Source: JADJPG01 sp964491875 (GTDB taxonomy: Bacteria; Verrucomicrobiota; Verrucomicrobiia; Limisphaerales; JADJPG01). Taken from it: a stretch of DNA of 64,000 nt. The notes under the pieces are model-generated. The model was not told the origin of the DNA. It searched no databases and was given only the letters and a program-made list of their open reading frames with translations. Every line of letters starts with the position of its first letter. The first letter of the stretch is position 1. This document shows positions 35,901-43,859 of this stretch, piece after piece. Made by a program: the position numbers and the translations under genes. The stretch covers positions 62,001 through 126,000 of the forward strand of contig CAZBIC010000001.1 in NCBI GenBank assembly GCA_964491875.1, written 5' to 3'.

Positions 35901-36077
35901 ACCCGCCTCCTTCGCCGTGCTCGTCAATCGCGGCGCGCCATACACGCCCATGCGATCGCACACCGCCAGCGCCGGGAGCTCCAACGCCGCGGCCCGCTCC
36001 GCCAATTGCTCCGGCAACGAGCCGCCGCGCAGGAAGCTGAAGGCACTGCGTGCGTGCAGTTCAATGTAGCTGGACAT
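32937..36077 (-). CDS. dnaE2: Error-prone DNA polymerase III alpha (DnaE2/ImuC)
   Basis: 1046 residues from ATG 36077. This start has a very good ribosome site (GGAGGAGGG) and gives the PHP-domain start MSSYIELHARSAFSF; the 68-residue upstream extension is a shadow over the preceding gene. Domains: PHP (about 1-260), C-family polymerase palm with PDIDIDLPSGERRERV, GRGSAANSAVCFCLGIT, and a C-terminal OB fold (RVAGQVICRQRPGTAKGVCF). DnaE2 carries out translesion synthesis with ImuA and ImuB. The start lies inside the last 17 bp of the GIY-YIG gene, so all four genes form one coupled operon. Confidence 0.97.
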   Translation of the reverse strand: MSSYIELHARSAFSFLRGGSLPEQLAERAAALELPALAVCDRMGVYGAPRLTSTAKEAGIRPIIGSELVMDDGSVLPVLVESRTGYQNLCALLTQAHLRAPKGEGVVRWEELPEFANGLVALTGDVEGPLVRSVLQTGAQPEPGACVQRLVRTFGERNVFVEVQRHRQRDEERINDRLIELARAHQLPLLATNGVMHATPEGRQIADVFTCLRHHTTLDGAGRLLALNGERHLKRGDEMAALFADLPEAILNTTRLAERLSFTLGDLGYEFPKFPVGAGETMESVLREWTLRGARGRYGGMIPEKVRALLEKELALINKLGFAGYFLIVADIVRFCRENDILAQGRGSAANSAVCFCLGITAVDPLKFNVLFERFLTESRKGWPDIDIDLPSGERRERVIQEVYRRYGPHGAAMTGTVITYRGRSAARELGKVLGFPVDVLERFSGLFANGDFPHTLDLIAQMEQAGLARTHPRAEVFAELYQQMRRLPRHLGQHSGGMIICQGALNRVVPLENAAMAGRVVAQWDKDDCEELGIIKVDLLGLGMMAALQDMVTLTAERGRPIDLAQLPEDDAETFALMQRADTIGVFQIESRAQMATLPRMKPKCFYDLVIEVAIIRPGPIQGDLAHPFLRRKNGEEAVDYYGAEAKLEPVLKRTLGVPLFQEQMLEMAMVMASFTGEEAEELRRAMSFHRSEERMRRAETKLRAAMDRAGVASTISDRIVKAVSSFALYGFPESHAISFAHLAYASAYLKVHRAPEFYCALMNNQPMGFYSPATLVKDAKRHGVNVRPVCIARSDWFTTIEPDGALRLGLRQVQGLNHGRAEELIVERKKAPFYSMDDLRRRTKLSKDELRTLAEIGALNSLSEHRRAALWEAERTVRTDDLFSEFGGRDQNTKETPGEVHVSPLQPMDAFERTFADYSGLRLTTGPHPMALVRERLEDVWRAGDLKQANDGDYVRVAGQVICRQRPGTAKGVCFVSLEDETGISNFIVAPAMFEAERLKITTEPFLLMEGVVQNRHGTIHIQARKVEALVYAGLDAVESHDFH

Positions 36078-36834
36078 CGCCCTCCTCCACCGGTTCCACG
36101 CACGACTTCTCGTAGAACTCCAGCAACCAGCCGGCATCCTGCGCGATCCATTGCCGCTCAAACGACGTCCGCCACGCCGCGCTCCAGACAAACCACTCCA
36201 CCAGCTCCGGTGATTCGCCGCGGAAGAACAGCGACAACCGTTCTCCCACGTCCCCAGCTTCAGCGAAGGAAAAGCTCCACTCACCCGGACATTGTCCCGC
36301 GCGCAATACCCGCGGCATTTCCGCCCAATGCCCCGTGGGATGCAACGTCCACCACATCAGTCGCAGCAGGGACGCGTGAATCCTCGTCGCCCCCACGGTC
36401 GGGCCAAACCGCCCCGGCCAGTCATTCACCACCGCGCCGCAGCCGAGCGTCACGGTGCCCTGCCCCACGCGCCAGCCGATCGGCGCCCGCCGCGCCACGC
36501 GCACGACCACGGTGTTGAAGCGTGGTTGCAACGTCAGCAGCAATTCTCGCTCGCGCTCCAACGCAGCGGATTCGTCCGTGCATTCGTCCCAGAGAATCCG
36601 TTCCACAGCGCAGAGCAGACGGCGCAGCTTGCGGGGAACGGCGTCAAGATTGGCCGAACGATAATCGCCAAGGCGCTGGCGCAGGTTCTTCGCCTTGCCG
36701 ACGTAGAGCACGCCTGAGCCCGCGCCGCACAAAAGATAAACACCCGGACGCTCCGGCACCCTCCGGAAGAACTCCGCGCCGAACCGTTCCACCAGAGGCT
36801 TCTTCGGCGCGAACATGACGAGCTGCTTTTCCAT
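36061..36834 (-). CDS. GIY-YIG nuclease (UvrC-N-terminal/Cho-like) in the mutasome operon
   Basis: 257 residues from ATG 36834, whose first base overlaps the imuB stop. A UvrC-type GIY-YIG domain lies at about 28-110: ERPGVYLLCGAGSGVLYVGK, AKNLRQRLGDYRS, and DESAALERERELLLTLQPRF, with the catalytic tyrosines, arginine and glutamate in place. The remaining 145 residues (tryptophan-rich) show no domain I recognise; the UvrB-binding and RNase H parts of UvrC are absent. It resembles the Cho endonuclease or N-terminal UvrC nuclease. Its place between imuB and dnaE2 suggests a damage-incision role tied to translesion synthesis; that role is inference. Confidence 0.88.
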   Translation of the reverse strand: MEKQLVMFAPKKPLVERFGAEFFRRVPERPGVYLLCGAGSGVLYVGKAKNLRQRLGDYRSANLDAVPRKLRRLLCAVERILWDECTDESAALERERELLLTLQPRFNTVVVRVARRAPIGWRVGQGTVTLGCGAVVNDWPGRFGPTVGATRIHASLLRLMWWTLHPTGHWAEMPRVLRAGQCPGEWSFSFAEAGDVGERLSLFFRGESPELVEWFVWSAAWRTSFERQWIAQDAGWLLEFYEKSCVEPVEEGDVQLH

Positions 36835-38306
36835 CAATCCAGCACTCCTTCCACGAACCAGCCGTCCGGACGCTTCACCAGACGCAGCACCTTGCCGTCG
36901 CGCGTCGCCACGTCCCACTCGTCGCGCGACCACACCTTGCCCGCCTCCCACCATTGACCGGAACTGCGCCACGGCCCCACTGCGATCTTCAGCTTCCCGT
37001 TCGCAAGGGAGCATTGCAGCGACACCGGCGCCTGTTCACCTTCCACTTGCGCCGCCACGGCCGGACGCAAGCGCCGCAGGGGCGTCGCCGCCAGAAGGCT
37101 CGCCGCCTTCACCGGCACCGGCGCGTTCTCGAAATCCGGCGGCACCAGTTTGAAAGCGTCCGGCCGATGCGTGTCCTCCACCACGGGCGAGCCAACGCGT
37201 TCCGCGCCGACGAGCGCGCTCAGTCGCGCGAGCGTTTCCTGGAACTGCTGCGGATCGCGCAACGCCACTTCGAACAGGCCGAACTGCTTTTGCTGCGGAC
37301 GCGTCGGGTCCACCGTCAACGCCACCATCACGATGGGCGATTCCGTGCGCAGCGTCTCCAGATGCGTCTGCAACATGCGGAAGAGCACGTTCGCCTCGCG
37401 TGTCGGCTGCGGCACGCGCAGTCGGCGTTCGATGACTTCGCCGGAGTCCAACCGCAGCCGCAGTGTGACCATCTCCGCGACAAAGCCGGTGGTTTCGAGT
37501 CGCTGCCCGATCTGATCCACGAACCGTCGCAGCAGGAAGAGCAGCGGTTCCATCGTCTCGACGGGTTGCTCGAAGTCGAACGATTCCTCGAAGCGTTCCT
37601 CCGGTCGCACGAGCTTGAGCAAGCGCACGGAATGATCCGACGCCGCAGCGAAGAGCGCAAACGCCTCCAGCCCCAGCCGATCCGCCAGCGCTTCCTGCCC
37701 GAGCGCGATCAGTTCGCCCACCGTGCGAATGCCCCACTTGTGCAGGATCAACTCGACGTCGCTCGACGGCTCCAGCGCCGCGACCGGCAACGTCGCGATA
37801 AACGCGCGGGCGTCGCCGACGATTTCCACCGTCTCTGTCCAGCGCGCCGCGTGACGCGCGACGTTCGGCGTCGGTCCGATGCCCACGCGCGGGCGCAGGT
37901 TCAGTCTCACGATCGATTCGCGCAATCGCGCCGCCCACGCCGCGACCTTCGCAGCGTCCGCGTCCTTCAAGACCGTGAGCCCGCGCAAATCGAGCGTGCA
38001 GACGCCGGGCGCGGTGGCCTCGATGTGGGGCGAGAAGCTGTCGGCGGATTGCAGCACGGCCTGCGTGGCGGCGGCTTCCTGCTTCAGTGAACGATGACGA
38101 ATGATGACATCGCGGCAACGGGCGAGCGCCTGCGTCGCGGTCTGACCAAGTGCGACGCCGGACTTCAGCGCGACGTCCGTCGCCTCGAACACGCGCGGAG
38201 TCGTTTGCTCCGGGTCGATGAGCGCGACCGGCTTCGGCCACAATTCCGGCTCATGCCGGAGCGCGGCTTGCAGCGCGAAGTGTGGAATGTGAACGACGGC
38301 GAACAT
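36834..38306 (-). CDS. imuB: ImuB, Y-family polymerase-like mutasome hub
   Basis: 490 residues. Y-family fold, but the first catalytic motif is altered: it reads MFAVVHIPHFALQAALR, without the metal-binding aspartate, which is usual for ImuB and predicts no polymerase activity. In the C-terminal part a QKQFGLFEVALRD stretch resembles a beta-clamp-binding QxxLF motif, before the conserved GSPVVEDTHRPDAFKL tail. In other bacteria ImuB brings the clamp, ImuA and DnaE2 together. The start is 4 bp after imuA and the stop overlaps the GIY-YIG gene by one base. Confidence 0.94.
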   Translation of the reverse strand: MFAVVHIPHFALQAALRHEPELWPKPVALIDPEQTTPRVFEATDVALKSGVALGQTATQALARCRDVIIRHRSLKQEAAATQAVLQSADSFSPHIEATAPGVCTLDLRGLTVLKDADAAKVAAWAARLRESIVRLNLRPRVGIGPTPNVARHAARWTETVEIVGDARAFIATLPVAALEPSSDVELILHKWGIRTVGELIALGQEALADRLGLEAFALFAAASDHSVRLLKLVRPEERFEESFDFEQPVETMEPLLFLLRRFVDQIGQRLETTGFVAEMVTLRLRLDSGEVIERRLRVPQPTREANVLFRMLQTHLETLRTESPIVMVALTVDPTRPQQKQFGLFEVALRDPQQFQETLARLSALVGAERVGSPVVEDTHRPDAFKLVPPDFENAPVPVKAASLLAATPLRRLRPAVAAQVEGEQAPVSLQCSLANGKLKIAVGPWRSSGQWWEAGKVWSRDEWDVATRDGKVLRLVKRPDGWFVEGVLD

Positions 38307-38310
38307 GGTT

Positions 38311-38967
38311 TCATCCCGCCTGGGCCGCGCCCGTTTCCAAACCCGCCTGACGCAGCAGCGTGAACCGCAGACGGTTCTCCAGCCGCGATTCCTTCAACGC
38401 CTCCAGCCCGAGCCCGGCCTCCACGCGCACGCGACAGAGCGCTCCGCTGACCAGCGGCTGCGAGGTGACAACCACGACCGTGGCTTGGGATTGTTCGAGC
38501 AACCGCTTGAAGCGATGCCAGACCGCCGAGGAAATCTTGCGGAGCTGCGCGGGCGGGTTCATCCGCAGATCGAGCGCGACGAGCGGAAAGTTGCGATCGC
38601 GTAGAAGAATGTCAGCCGCCTGCAACGCCTCGTCGGCCTTGCGGCAACGCACCCAGAGCAGGCGCGCGAGAACTTCGGGCGCTTCCGTCGTCGCATCGAA
38701 GCTGTCCGCGCCATCGATCAGCGCGAGGAACCGGCCGTCCGCCGCGATCCGTTGCAGCCAGAGATGCAGGAACTGCGCGCTGCCGGAGCCGTGACCTTCG
38801 GCGACGAGTTCCGTGAAACCGCCACGGGGCAAGCCGCCGTCCAGCAAAGCATCCAGCGTCGCGACGCCCGACGGCACCACGTCGGCAAGGCTGGAAACAC
38901 CCGTCCGGCGCGCGTTCGTGAAGCGTTCCGCGAGCAGCTGGCGCAGTTCGATGACTTTGGTTTGCAT
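38311..38967 (-). CDS. imuA: ImuA, RecA-like mutasome protein with degenerate Walker A
   Basis: 218 residues. RecA/SulA-like ImuA fold: SGVATLDALLDGGLPRGGFT, ADGRFLALIDGADSFDA and HRFKRLLEQSQATVVVVTSQ. The phosphate-binding loop reads AEGHGSGSAQF; the lysine and threonine of a normal GxxGxGKT motif are replaced, so ATP hydrolysis may be lost. ImuA is an accessory to ImuB and DnaE2 in DNA-damage mutagenesis. First gene of the four-gene operon. No clear LexA palindrome of the TGTTC-N4-GAACA type is seen upstream. Confidence 0.9.
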   Translation of the reverse strand: MQTKVIELRQLLAERFTNARRTGVSSLADVVPSGVATLDALLDGGLPRGGFTELVAEGHGSGSAQFLHLWLQRIAADGRFLALIDGADSFDATTEAPEVLARLLWVRCRKADEALQAADILLRDRNFPLVALDLRMNPPAQLRKISSAVWHRFKRLLEQSQATVVVVTSQPLVSGALCRVRVEAGLGLEALKESRLENRLRFTLLRQAGLETGAAQAG

Positions 38968-39350
38968 AACCTGGAGTCAGGCCGGGCAAACAAGCATACA
39001 CGGACGCACTCGATGTAAAATCGAAATCACGGGCGAAGGATGCCTAAGAGGGTTGGACAAATACGGACCGTGGAAACGCTTTCCCGGTGGCATCCAGCGT
39101 GAGCTGGATCACTTGCTCAAGACTGCTTCTCAGAAGTGATTCCCAGTAACCGAAGATCGAGCGTTTCTGCGGGTCTCAGACCCGCGCTCCGGCGTGCGCA
39201 TCTGCGAGGCGCAGCAGGGCACCCGAGCGGGTGGTCTGGAAATTACTTTCGAGAACCGATCTAGCAGGTTGAAGAAAATCTGATCGGACTCAGGTCCGAT
39301 GCAACAATGCTCAGCCAGACACAAGCACGCTCTTCGCAGTCGTGCACACG
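38968..39350. other. 383-bp gap between the large secreted protein and imuA
   Basis: No gene. It holds three dyads. 39092-39109: ATCCAGC-GTGA-GCTGGAT, about 125 bp before imuA. 39169-39185: GCGGGTCT-C-AGACCCGC, an almost unbroken palindrome. 39283-39300: ATCGGAC-N4-GTCCGAT; on the minus strand this last one is followed by CAGATTTTCTTC. I see no open reading frame with the codon style of the neighbours. Confidence 0.5.
39283..39300 (-). terminator. Possible terminator of the 1421-residue protein gene
   Basis: Perfect 7-bp stem with a 4-nt loop about 50 nt after the stop on the minus strand, followed by a T-rich stretch (ATTTTCTTC). Reasonable intrinsic-terminator candidate. Confidence 0.5.
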
Positions 39351-42300
39351 CTACGGTCCGCGGCTGGCGTTGCGGACCTGCTGGATTTCCGTCGCGTTCA
39401 GGGCGCGGTTGAAGAGCGTCACTTCATCGAGCCGGCCCTTGAAGTGATCGCCGCCGTTGTTGTTGAGCGCGCCCAATATGCCGCGCGGGAGGTTGATGGT
39501 CGCCGGGTTGATTTCGACACCGTCGCCGTTGATGAAGAGGATCGTTCCTTCCTGCGTGCCGACGAAGGCAACGTGGGTCCAGGTGTCCGTGGGCACGATG
39601 GTGTTGAAGAAATAGTCGGCGACCCCGAACTGAGTGAAGCCAGCCTGGCGCGTAAACTGCCATTGTTCGAGCTTCAGCCCGGTGCTCGCATCGGCGATGA
39701 GCGCGGCGGAAGGATCGATGGCGTCGGCGCGGTTCACCCAGAAGCACGCGGTCCACGGCACGGTCAGCGGCGTGCCACCGAGTTCCAGAGCCTGGTTGGT
39801 GCCATTGAAGTCGAAGGACGCGCCGCGCTGGCCGGGAGCGAAACCGAGTCCGTTGATCGGCATACCGCGAAGGCCTCCGATACTGTCCGCATAGCTGTTC
39901 TCCGCGCGCCACCAGTTGACGAGGCCGGGCGGGAACTGCGCCGCCGTCGCGAGACGGTAGAAACGTTCCGGTGGAGTTGTGGTGTTCGGCTCCAAGAACT
40001 GCCACACGCCGGCCGCATTGGCCGTGACGGTGAAGCGGTAGATCCAGGTCACCAGGTCGCTCGAGGCTTCGACGGCGAGTTTCTCGCCAGCCGGGCCGGT
40101 GCCCGTGAGAAGGACGCCGCTGGGCGATTGCGGCACGACGCTGGTGATTCGAGGCACGCCAATGGCCGGGTCGAGATCGAGTTGCAGTGACAGGTTGTCG
40201 AGGCTGTGCGATTCCCATGCACCGCCGGTGCGACTGCCGAGCCCGAAGCGCGAATTCAACTGCGGCACATAGCCGATGACGGGCAGGCGCGCGAAGATCG
40301 ATTCGCACGCGTAGCTCACATCGAGGAGGCCGTCGGGGGTCAGGCGTATGCGGACGTCGTTGAACTCCGCGCCGCGCGCGAGGAAGGGAATCGTCACGCT
40401 GCGGCGGGCGACAAGGTTCGGACCCCACCACACGTCCACGGCCGGGCCCTCGCCCTCGCCGTTGTCCCAGGTGTCGAAGCAGACGCGCAGGCCAGAGCCT
40501 TCGCCTTCCTCAGCTACGGCGTAGGTGCCATTGGGCAGATCGGACGCCCAATTGAAGCTGAAGCCGTCGGCGGGTGGGAAGGTGCCGGGCTCCAGTCGCA
40601 TTTGGAACGTTGCGGTGAAGCCGCGCACCACGCGTCCGGGTGCGAGGTCGCCGGTGAGAAACGCGCCGGTCTGGCTATCCGTGTTGGAGTTGAGTTCGAG
40701 CACGCCGCCACTGAGGAAGGCGCTGCCGTAAATCGCCGTGTTCGGCGGCAGGCCGGCCTCGAAGTTGTAAGTCGCCGTTGGTGCTGCAGCGGTGATAACG
40801 GAGAGGATGGCGCTCGAGCTGAAGATGCTCGTGCCAACGCGAACTCGATAGGCCGCGCCGTCGTCCGCAGGCGTCACTGGTGGAGTCGTGTAATTGGCGG
40901 AGATGGCTCCGTCGATGTTCACGAAGTCAGTGCCGCCCGGAACGCGACGCTGCCACTGATAGGTGGCGCCCGGGATGTTTGCCTCGACGGAGAAGGACGC
41001 CGTGTTACCCACACAGGCCACGATGTTCGCGGGCTGAGTCACAATGCCAGGAGTCGTGACGGTCACCGAGGCGGCCACCGTGGCACCACCCAACCCGGCG
41101 TCGGCGGCGCTGGTGGAGGCCTGGATGGTGAAGCCAAACCCAGGGAAGGCGGGATTCAGTATTGGTGTGAACCGCAGACCAGCGTTGCCTTGCGCGAAAG
41201 TGATGAACTGGTTGTTCGCGATCGGCGTCGTGCCGTCGTTTTGGAACAACTGGCCGTTGGTGATGCCGGTGATCTTGAAGTGCGACACTTCCGTGCCGTC
41301 GGCGGCGCTGCGGGAGATGACCAAGCCGTTGGTGGTTCGCTGGCCGGGACTGGTCGTCGCAGATGTGATGGACGGTGTGTCGGCGACGGGTGTCACCGTG
41401 ATGTTCACCGTGCCGGGTGCGGACGTGAGCGTGCCATCGGTCACTTGATAGGTGAAACTGTCCGGCCCGTGGTAGTTCGCCGCCGGCGTGTAGCCAAAGG
41501 CGCCGTTGGGTTCCATCACCGCCGAGCCGTGCGCGGGCTGAGTGACGATGCTGCCGGAGAGTGTGCGGCTGTTGGCCTTGATGTCGTTGGCGAGCAGCCC
41601 GGGCGGAGGAACGACCAGTGAAGAGTCTTCGCTCACGGTGGCGCTGTCGGTCACCGCCTGCGGCATCACGCCTGCGGTGATCTGGTCGCTAAAGGTGTAG
41701 CCACCAACACCGGTAAGTTCGACCCAGTAGTTCACGTAGTCCACGACGGCGGGCGTGACGAAGCTGCTTGCGGTCGCGCCGGAGATGGGGATTCGAGTGC
41801 CGCATGACGCGCCGGTGTACCATTGGTAACTCAACCCCGGAGTCGGTGAGGTCACATTCAACGTGGCCGTCTGGCCGCGCGGAACGTTCACACCTGCAGG
41901 CTGGATGGGGATGGCTGGCGAAGGATACAGCGTCACGAGCGATGGCCCTTCCGTCACACTTACGGTGAAGTTGCCGGCGTCGTTGGGATTCGTGCCGCTG
42001 ACGACCAGGTAATTGTAGTTCGGGCCGGCGGTGATCGTGGCCCGGAGGACGCTACCGGTGGTGGACTCCAAATTGACCAGGGGATTACTCGGGCTGAACA
42101 CGCCACTGTAGAGCTGCAAACGCCCCGAGAAGCCCGAACTCGCCAGCGAAAAAGTGTAGGTGCCGCTGGTGGAGACGCGGAAGACGAACGGTTTGTACAC
42201 GCAGTTCAAGCCGCTCACGGTTGTCGCCGTGGCCGGCCGATCGAACCTTCGATCACATGACGCCAGCACGTCACCCTGCTGGACGGGATTCGTGCCGATG

Positions 42301-43616
42301 AACACCGTGGCCGCAGCAGAATTATTGGTCACTCCAGTCGCAATCATCCGCACCCAATAGGTCGTGCTCGCGGTGAGCGCGGGGGTCGTGAAGCCGAATC
42401 CCGTTGCGCCCGCGATGGGATTGCTGGTGTCGCCCGATTGGCCGCGAAACCACTGAAGCGTGAACGGGGTGCCGCAGGTGGTGGACACCCGGAGCGTCGC
42501 CGACTGGCCGGAGAGAATCGTAGTATCGATTGGAGAGGAAACGAACGCCGGCGGCAGCGACGTGAGCAGATTCACGATGGCCGGTCCGCCACCGATGGCC
42601 CCGCTGAAAGCACCACCTGGACTCGCCTTGCTGATCACCAGCTCGTAGGTGCCGACCGCGTAAAAGCCGTTCAAGACGCCCCACAGGTTCGCGTTCGGAT
42701 TCGCCGCGTCGAAGGAGCCTTGATACGTCGTCAGCGTGAAGCCCGGAGTGATGTTGAAGACGTAATTGCCCTGCTGCTGAATCTGGAACCGCTGCACGTT
42801 GTAGAGATTTCCGTTCTGCAACACGCAGCCGCCCACAGCAAGCGTGCCCGAGTAATTCGCGTTAGGATTGCCCGTCACGGTGACGTTCGCCGTGCTGCTG
42901 GTGACGGACCCGGAATTGCCCGGCCCGATCACGCGCACCCAGTAACTCGTGTTGTTGATGAGCGGCCCGGTGTTGTAGTTCGGCGTCGTCGCGCCCGCGA
43001 TGGGCAGAGTCGAGTTCGGCCGCGGCCCGCCGTACCACTGCCAAGTGTGTGGCAGCGGTCCGATGGCATAAACGCCCAGATTGGCGGACTGCCCCGAGGA
43101 GATCGTCGGGTTGCCGGGTCCGACGCGAATCTGCGTGTTGGTGACGACGGTGACGGTGACATTCCCCGGCCCGGTGATGGTGGCGGAGTAGGTGCCTGCA
43201 TTGCCCGCGTTCGCCGCGCTAAAGACGACTTCCCAGAAGGAACCTGCGATCAGGTTCACCGTCTTGGAGATGGTCCCCGCTGCGCCTGCGACCACACCGT
43301 TGTCGTAGAAATTCACTCCGGGCTGCGTGGGGTCAAAGGAACCCTGGTAGATGTTGATCGCACCGGGGAAGCCCACCGTGTTCATCGTGAATGTATAGTT
43401 GCCCGCCGGCGCGCCGATGGTGTGAAACTGATACGCGATGAACGGGACGATTTGGCCGCTGTTCACGTTGATCGTGGTCATGCGGTTCCAGGTGTAGTTG
43501 TGCGGCGAGTTCATCGGCGTGCCCGCCGACGCGAACGTCTGCGCTGCGCGGGCATCGGTGGCCGAGACGAGCCACAACATTACGGCTGAGACAATGGCGA
43601 TGAAGATGCGTTGCAT
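39351..43616 (-). CDS. Large secreted multidomain protein (Ig-like, VCBS/cadherin, lectin, LamG)
   Basis: 1421 residues with a Sec signal peptide (MQRIFIAIVSAVMLWLVSAT, ending near DARA). Several Ig-like modules carry repeats such as WQWYGGPRP, LQWFRGQSG and YQWYTGASC, each followed by a YWVR or YWVEL strand. A cadherin/VCBS-type module (SEDSSLVVPPPGLLANDIKA, then YTPAANYHGPDSFTYQV) follows in the middle, then an L-type-lectin-like domain (PADGFSFNWASDLPNGTY, GLRVCFDTWDNGEGEG), a short FYRL-type verrucomicrobial module, and a C-terminal LamG domain (FNGTNQALELGG, DTWTHVAFVGTQEG). There is no PEP-CTERM or membrane anchor. It probably acts as an adhesin or glycan-binding protein outside the cell. 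Confidence 0.9.
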   Translation of the reverse strand: MQRIFIAIVSAVMLWLVSATDARAAQTFASAGTPMNSPHNYTWNRMTTINVNSGQIVPFIAYQFHTIGAPAGNYTFTMNTVGFPGAINIYQGSFDPTQPGVNFYDNGVVAGAAGTISKTVNLIAGSFWEVVFSAANAGNAGTYSATITGPGNVTVTVVTNTQIRVGPGNPTISSGQSANLGVYAIGPLPHTWQWYGGPRPNSTLPIAGATTPNYNTGPLINNTSYWVRVIGPGNSGSVTSSTANVTVTGNPNANYSGTLAVGGCVLQNGNLYNVQRFQIQQQGNYVFNITPGFTLTTYQGSFDAANPNANLWGVLNGFYAVGTYELVISKASPGGAFSGAIGGGPAIVNLLTSLPPAFVSSPIDTTILSGQSATLRVSTTCGTPFTLQWFRGQSGDTSNPIAGATGFGFTTPALTASTTYWVRMIATGVTNNSAAATVFIGTNPVQQGDVLASCDRRFDRPATATTVSGLNCVYKPFVFRVSTSGTYTFSLASSGFSGRLQLYSGVFSPSNPLVNLESTTGSVLRATITAGPNYNYLVVSGTNPNDAGNFTVSVTEGPSLVTLYPSPAIPIQPAGVNVPRGQTATLNVTSPTPGLSYQWYTGASCGTRIPISGATASSFVTPAVVDYVNYWVELTGVGGYTFSDQITAGVMPQAVTDSATVSEDSSLVVPPPGLLANDIKANSRTLSGSIVTQPAHGSAVMEPNGAFGYTPAANYHGPDSFTYQVTDGTLTSAPGTVNITVTPVADTPSITSATTSPGQRTTNGLVISRSAADGTEVSHFKITGITNGQLFQNDGTTPIANNQFITFAQGNAGLRFTPILNPAFPGFGFTIQASTSAADAGLGGATVAASVTVTTPGIVTQPANIVACVGNTASFSVEANIPGATYQWQRRVPGGTDFVNIDGAISANYTTPPVTPADDGAAYRVRVGTSIFSSSAILSVITAAAPTATYNFEAGLPPNTAIYGSAFLSGGVLELNSNTDSQTGAFLTGDLAPGRVVRGFTATFQMRLEPGTFPPADGFSFNWASDLPNGTYAVAEEGEGSGLRVCFDTWDNGEGEGPAVDVWWGPNLVARRSVTIPFLARGAEFNDVRIRLTPDGLLDVSYACESIFARLPVIGYVPQLNSRFGLGSRTGGAWESHSLDNLSLQLDLDPAIGVPRITSVVPQSPSGVLLTGTGPAGEKLAVEASSDLVTWIYRFTVTANAAGVWQFLEPNTTTPPERFYRLATAAQFPPGLVNWWRAENSYADSIGGLRGMPINGLGFAPGQRGASFDFNGTNQALELGGTPLTVPWTACFWVNRADAIDPSAALIADASTGLKLEQWQFTRQAGFTQFGVADYFFNTIVPTDTWTHVAFVGTQEGTILFINGDGVEINPATINLPRGILGALNNNGGDHFKGRLDEVTLFNRALNATEIQQVRNASRGP

Positions 43617-43859
43617 AAATGGTGTGAGCTTTTTTGAAAATCTGCCGTTCTAATGGATTTTGTTTCGCCCTTGAGGTTTGTCGCAAAAAACATCAAGCGA
43701 TGCGACGGCATTGATAGCCATTCACACGTCGAAGCGCGAGGTAATTCTTCCCGCAATAACTTATTTTGAGGCGTGGGAAGTCGTGACCACGACCGGGATC
43801 GCTCGACCAATTTCGCCAGGGCAAAGCTCGCCGCGCCGGCGACCAAGGCAGCCTCGCGT

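Noticed and set aside
36078..36284. N-terminal extension of DnaE2
   Set aside because: Lies over the GIY-YIG gene; ATG 36077 has an excellent ribosome site and starts the PHP domain.
38968..39120. LexA box upstream of imuA
   Set aside because: No TGTTC-N4-GAACA-like palindrome was found; only the dyad at 39092-39109 of unknown meaning.
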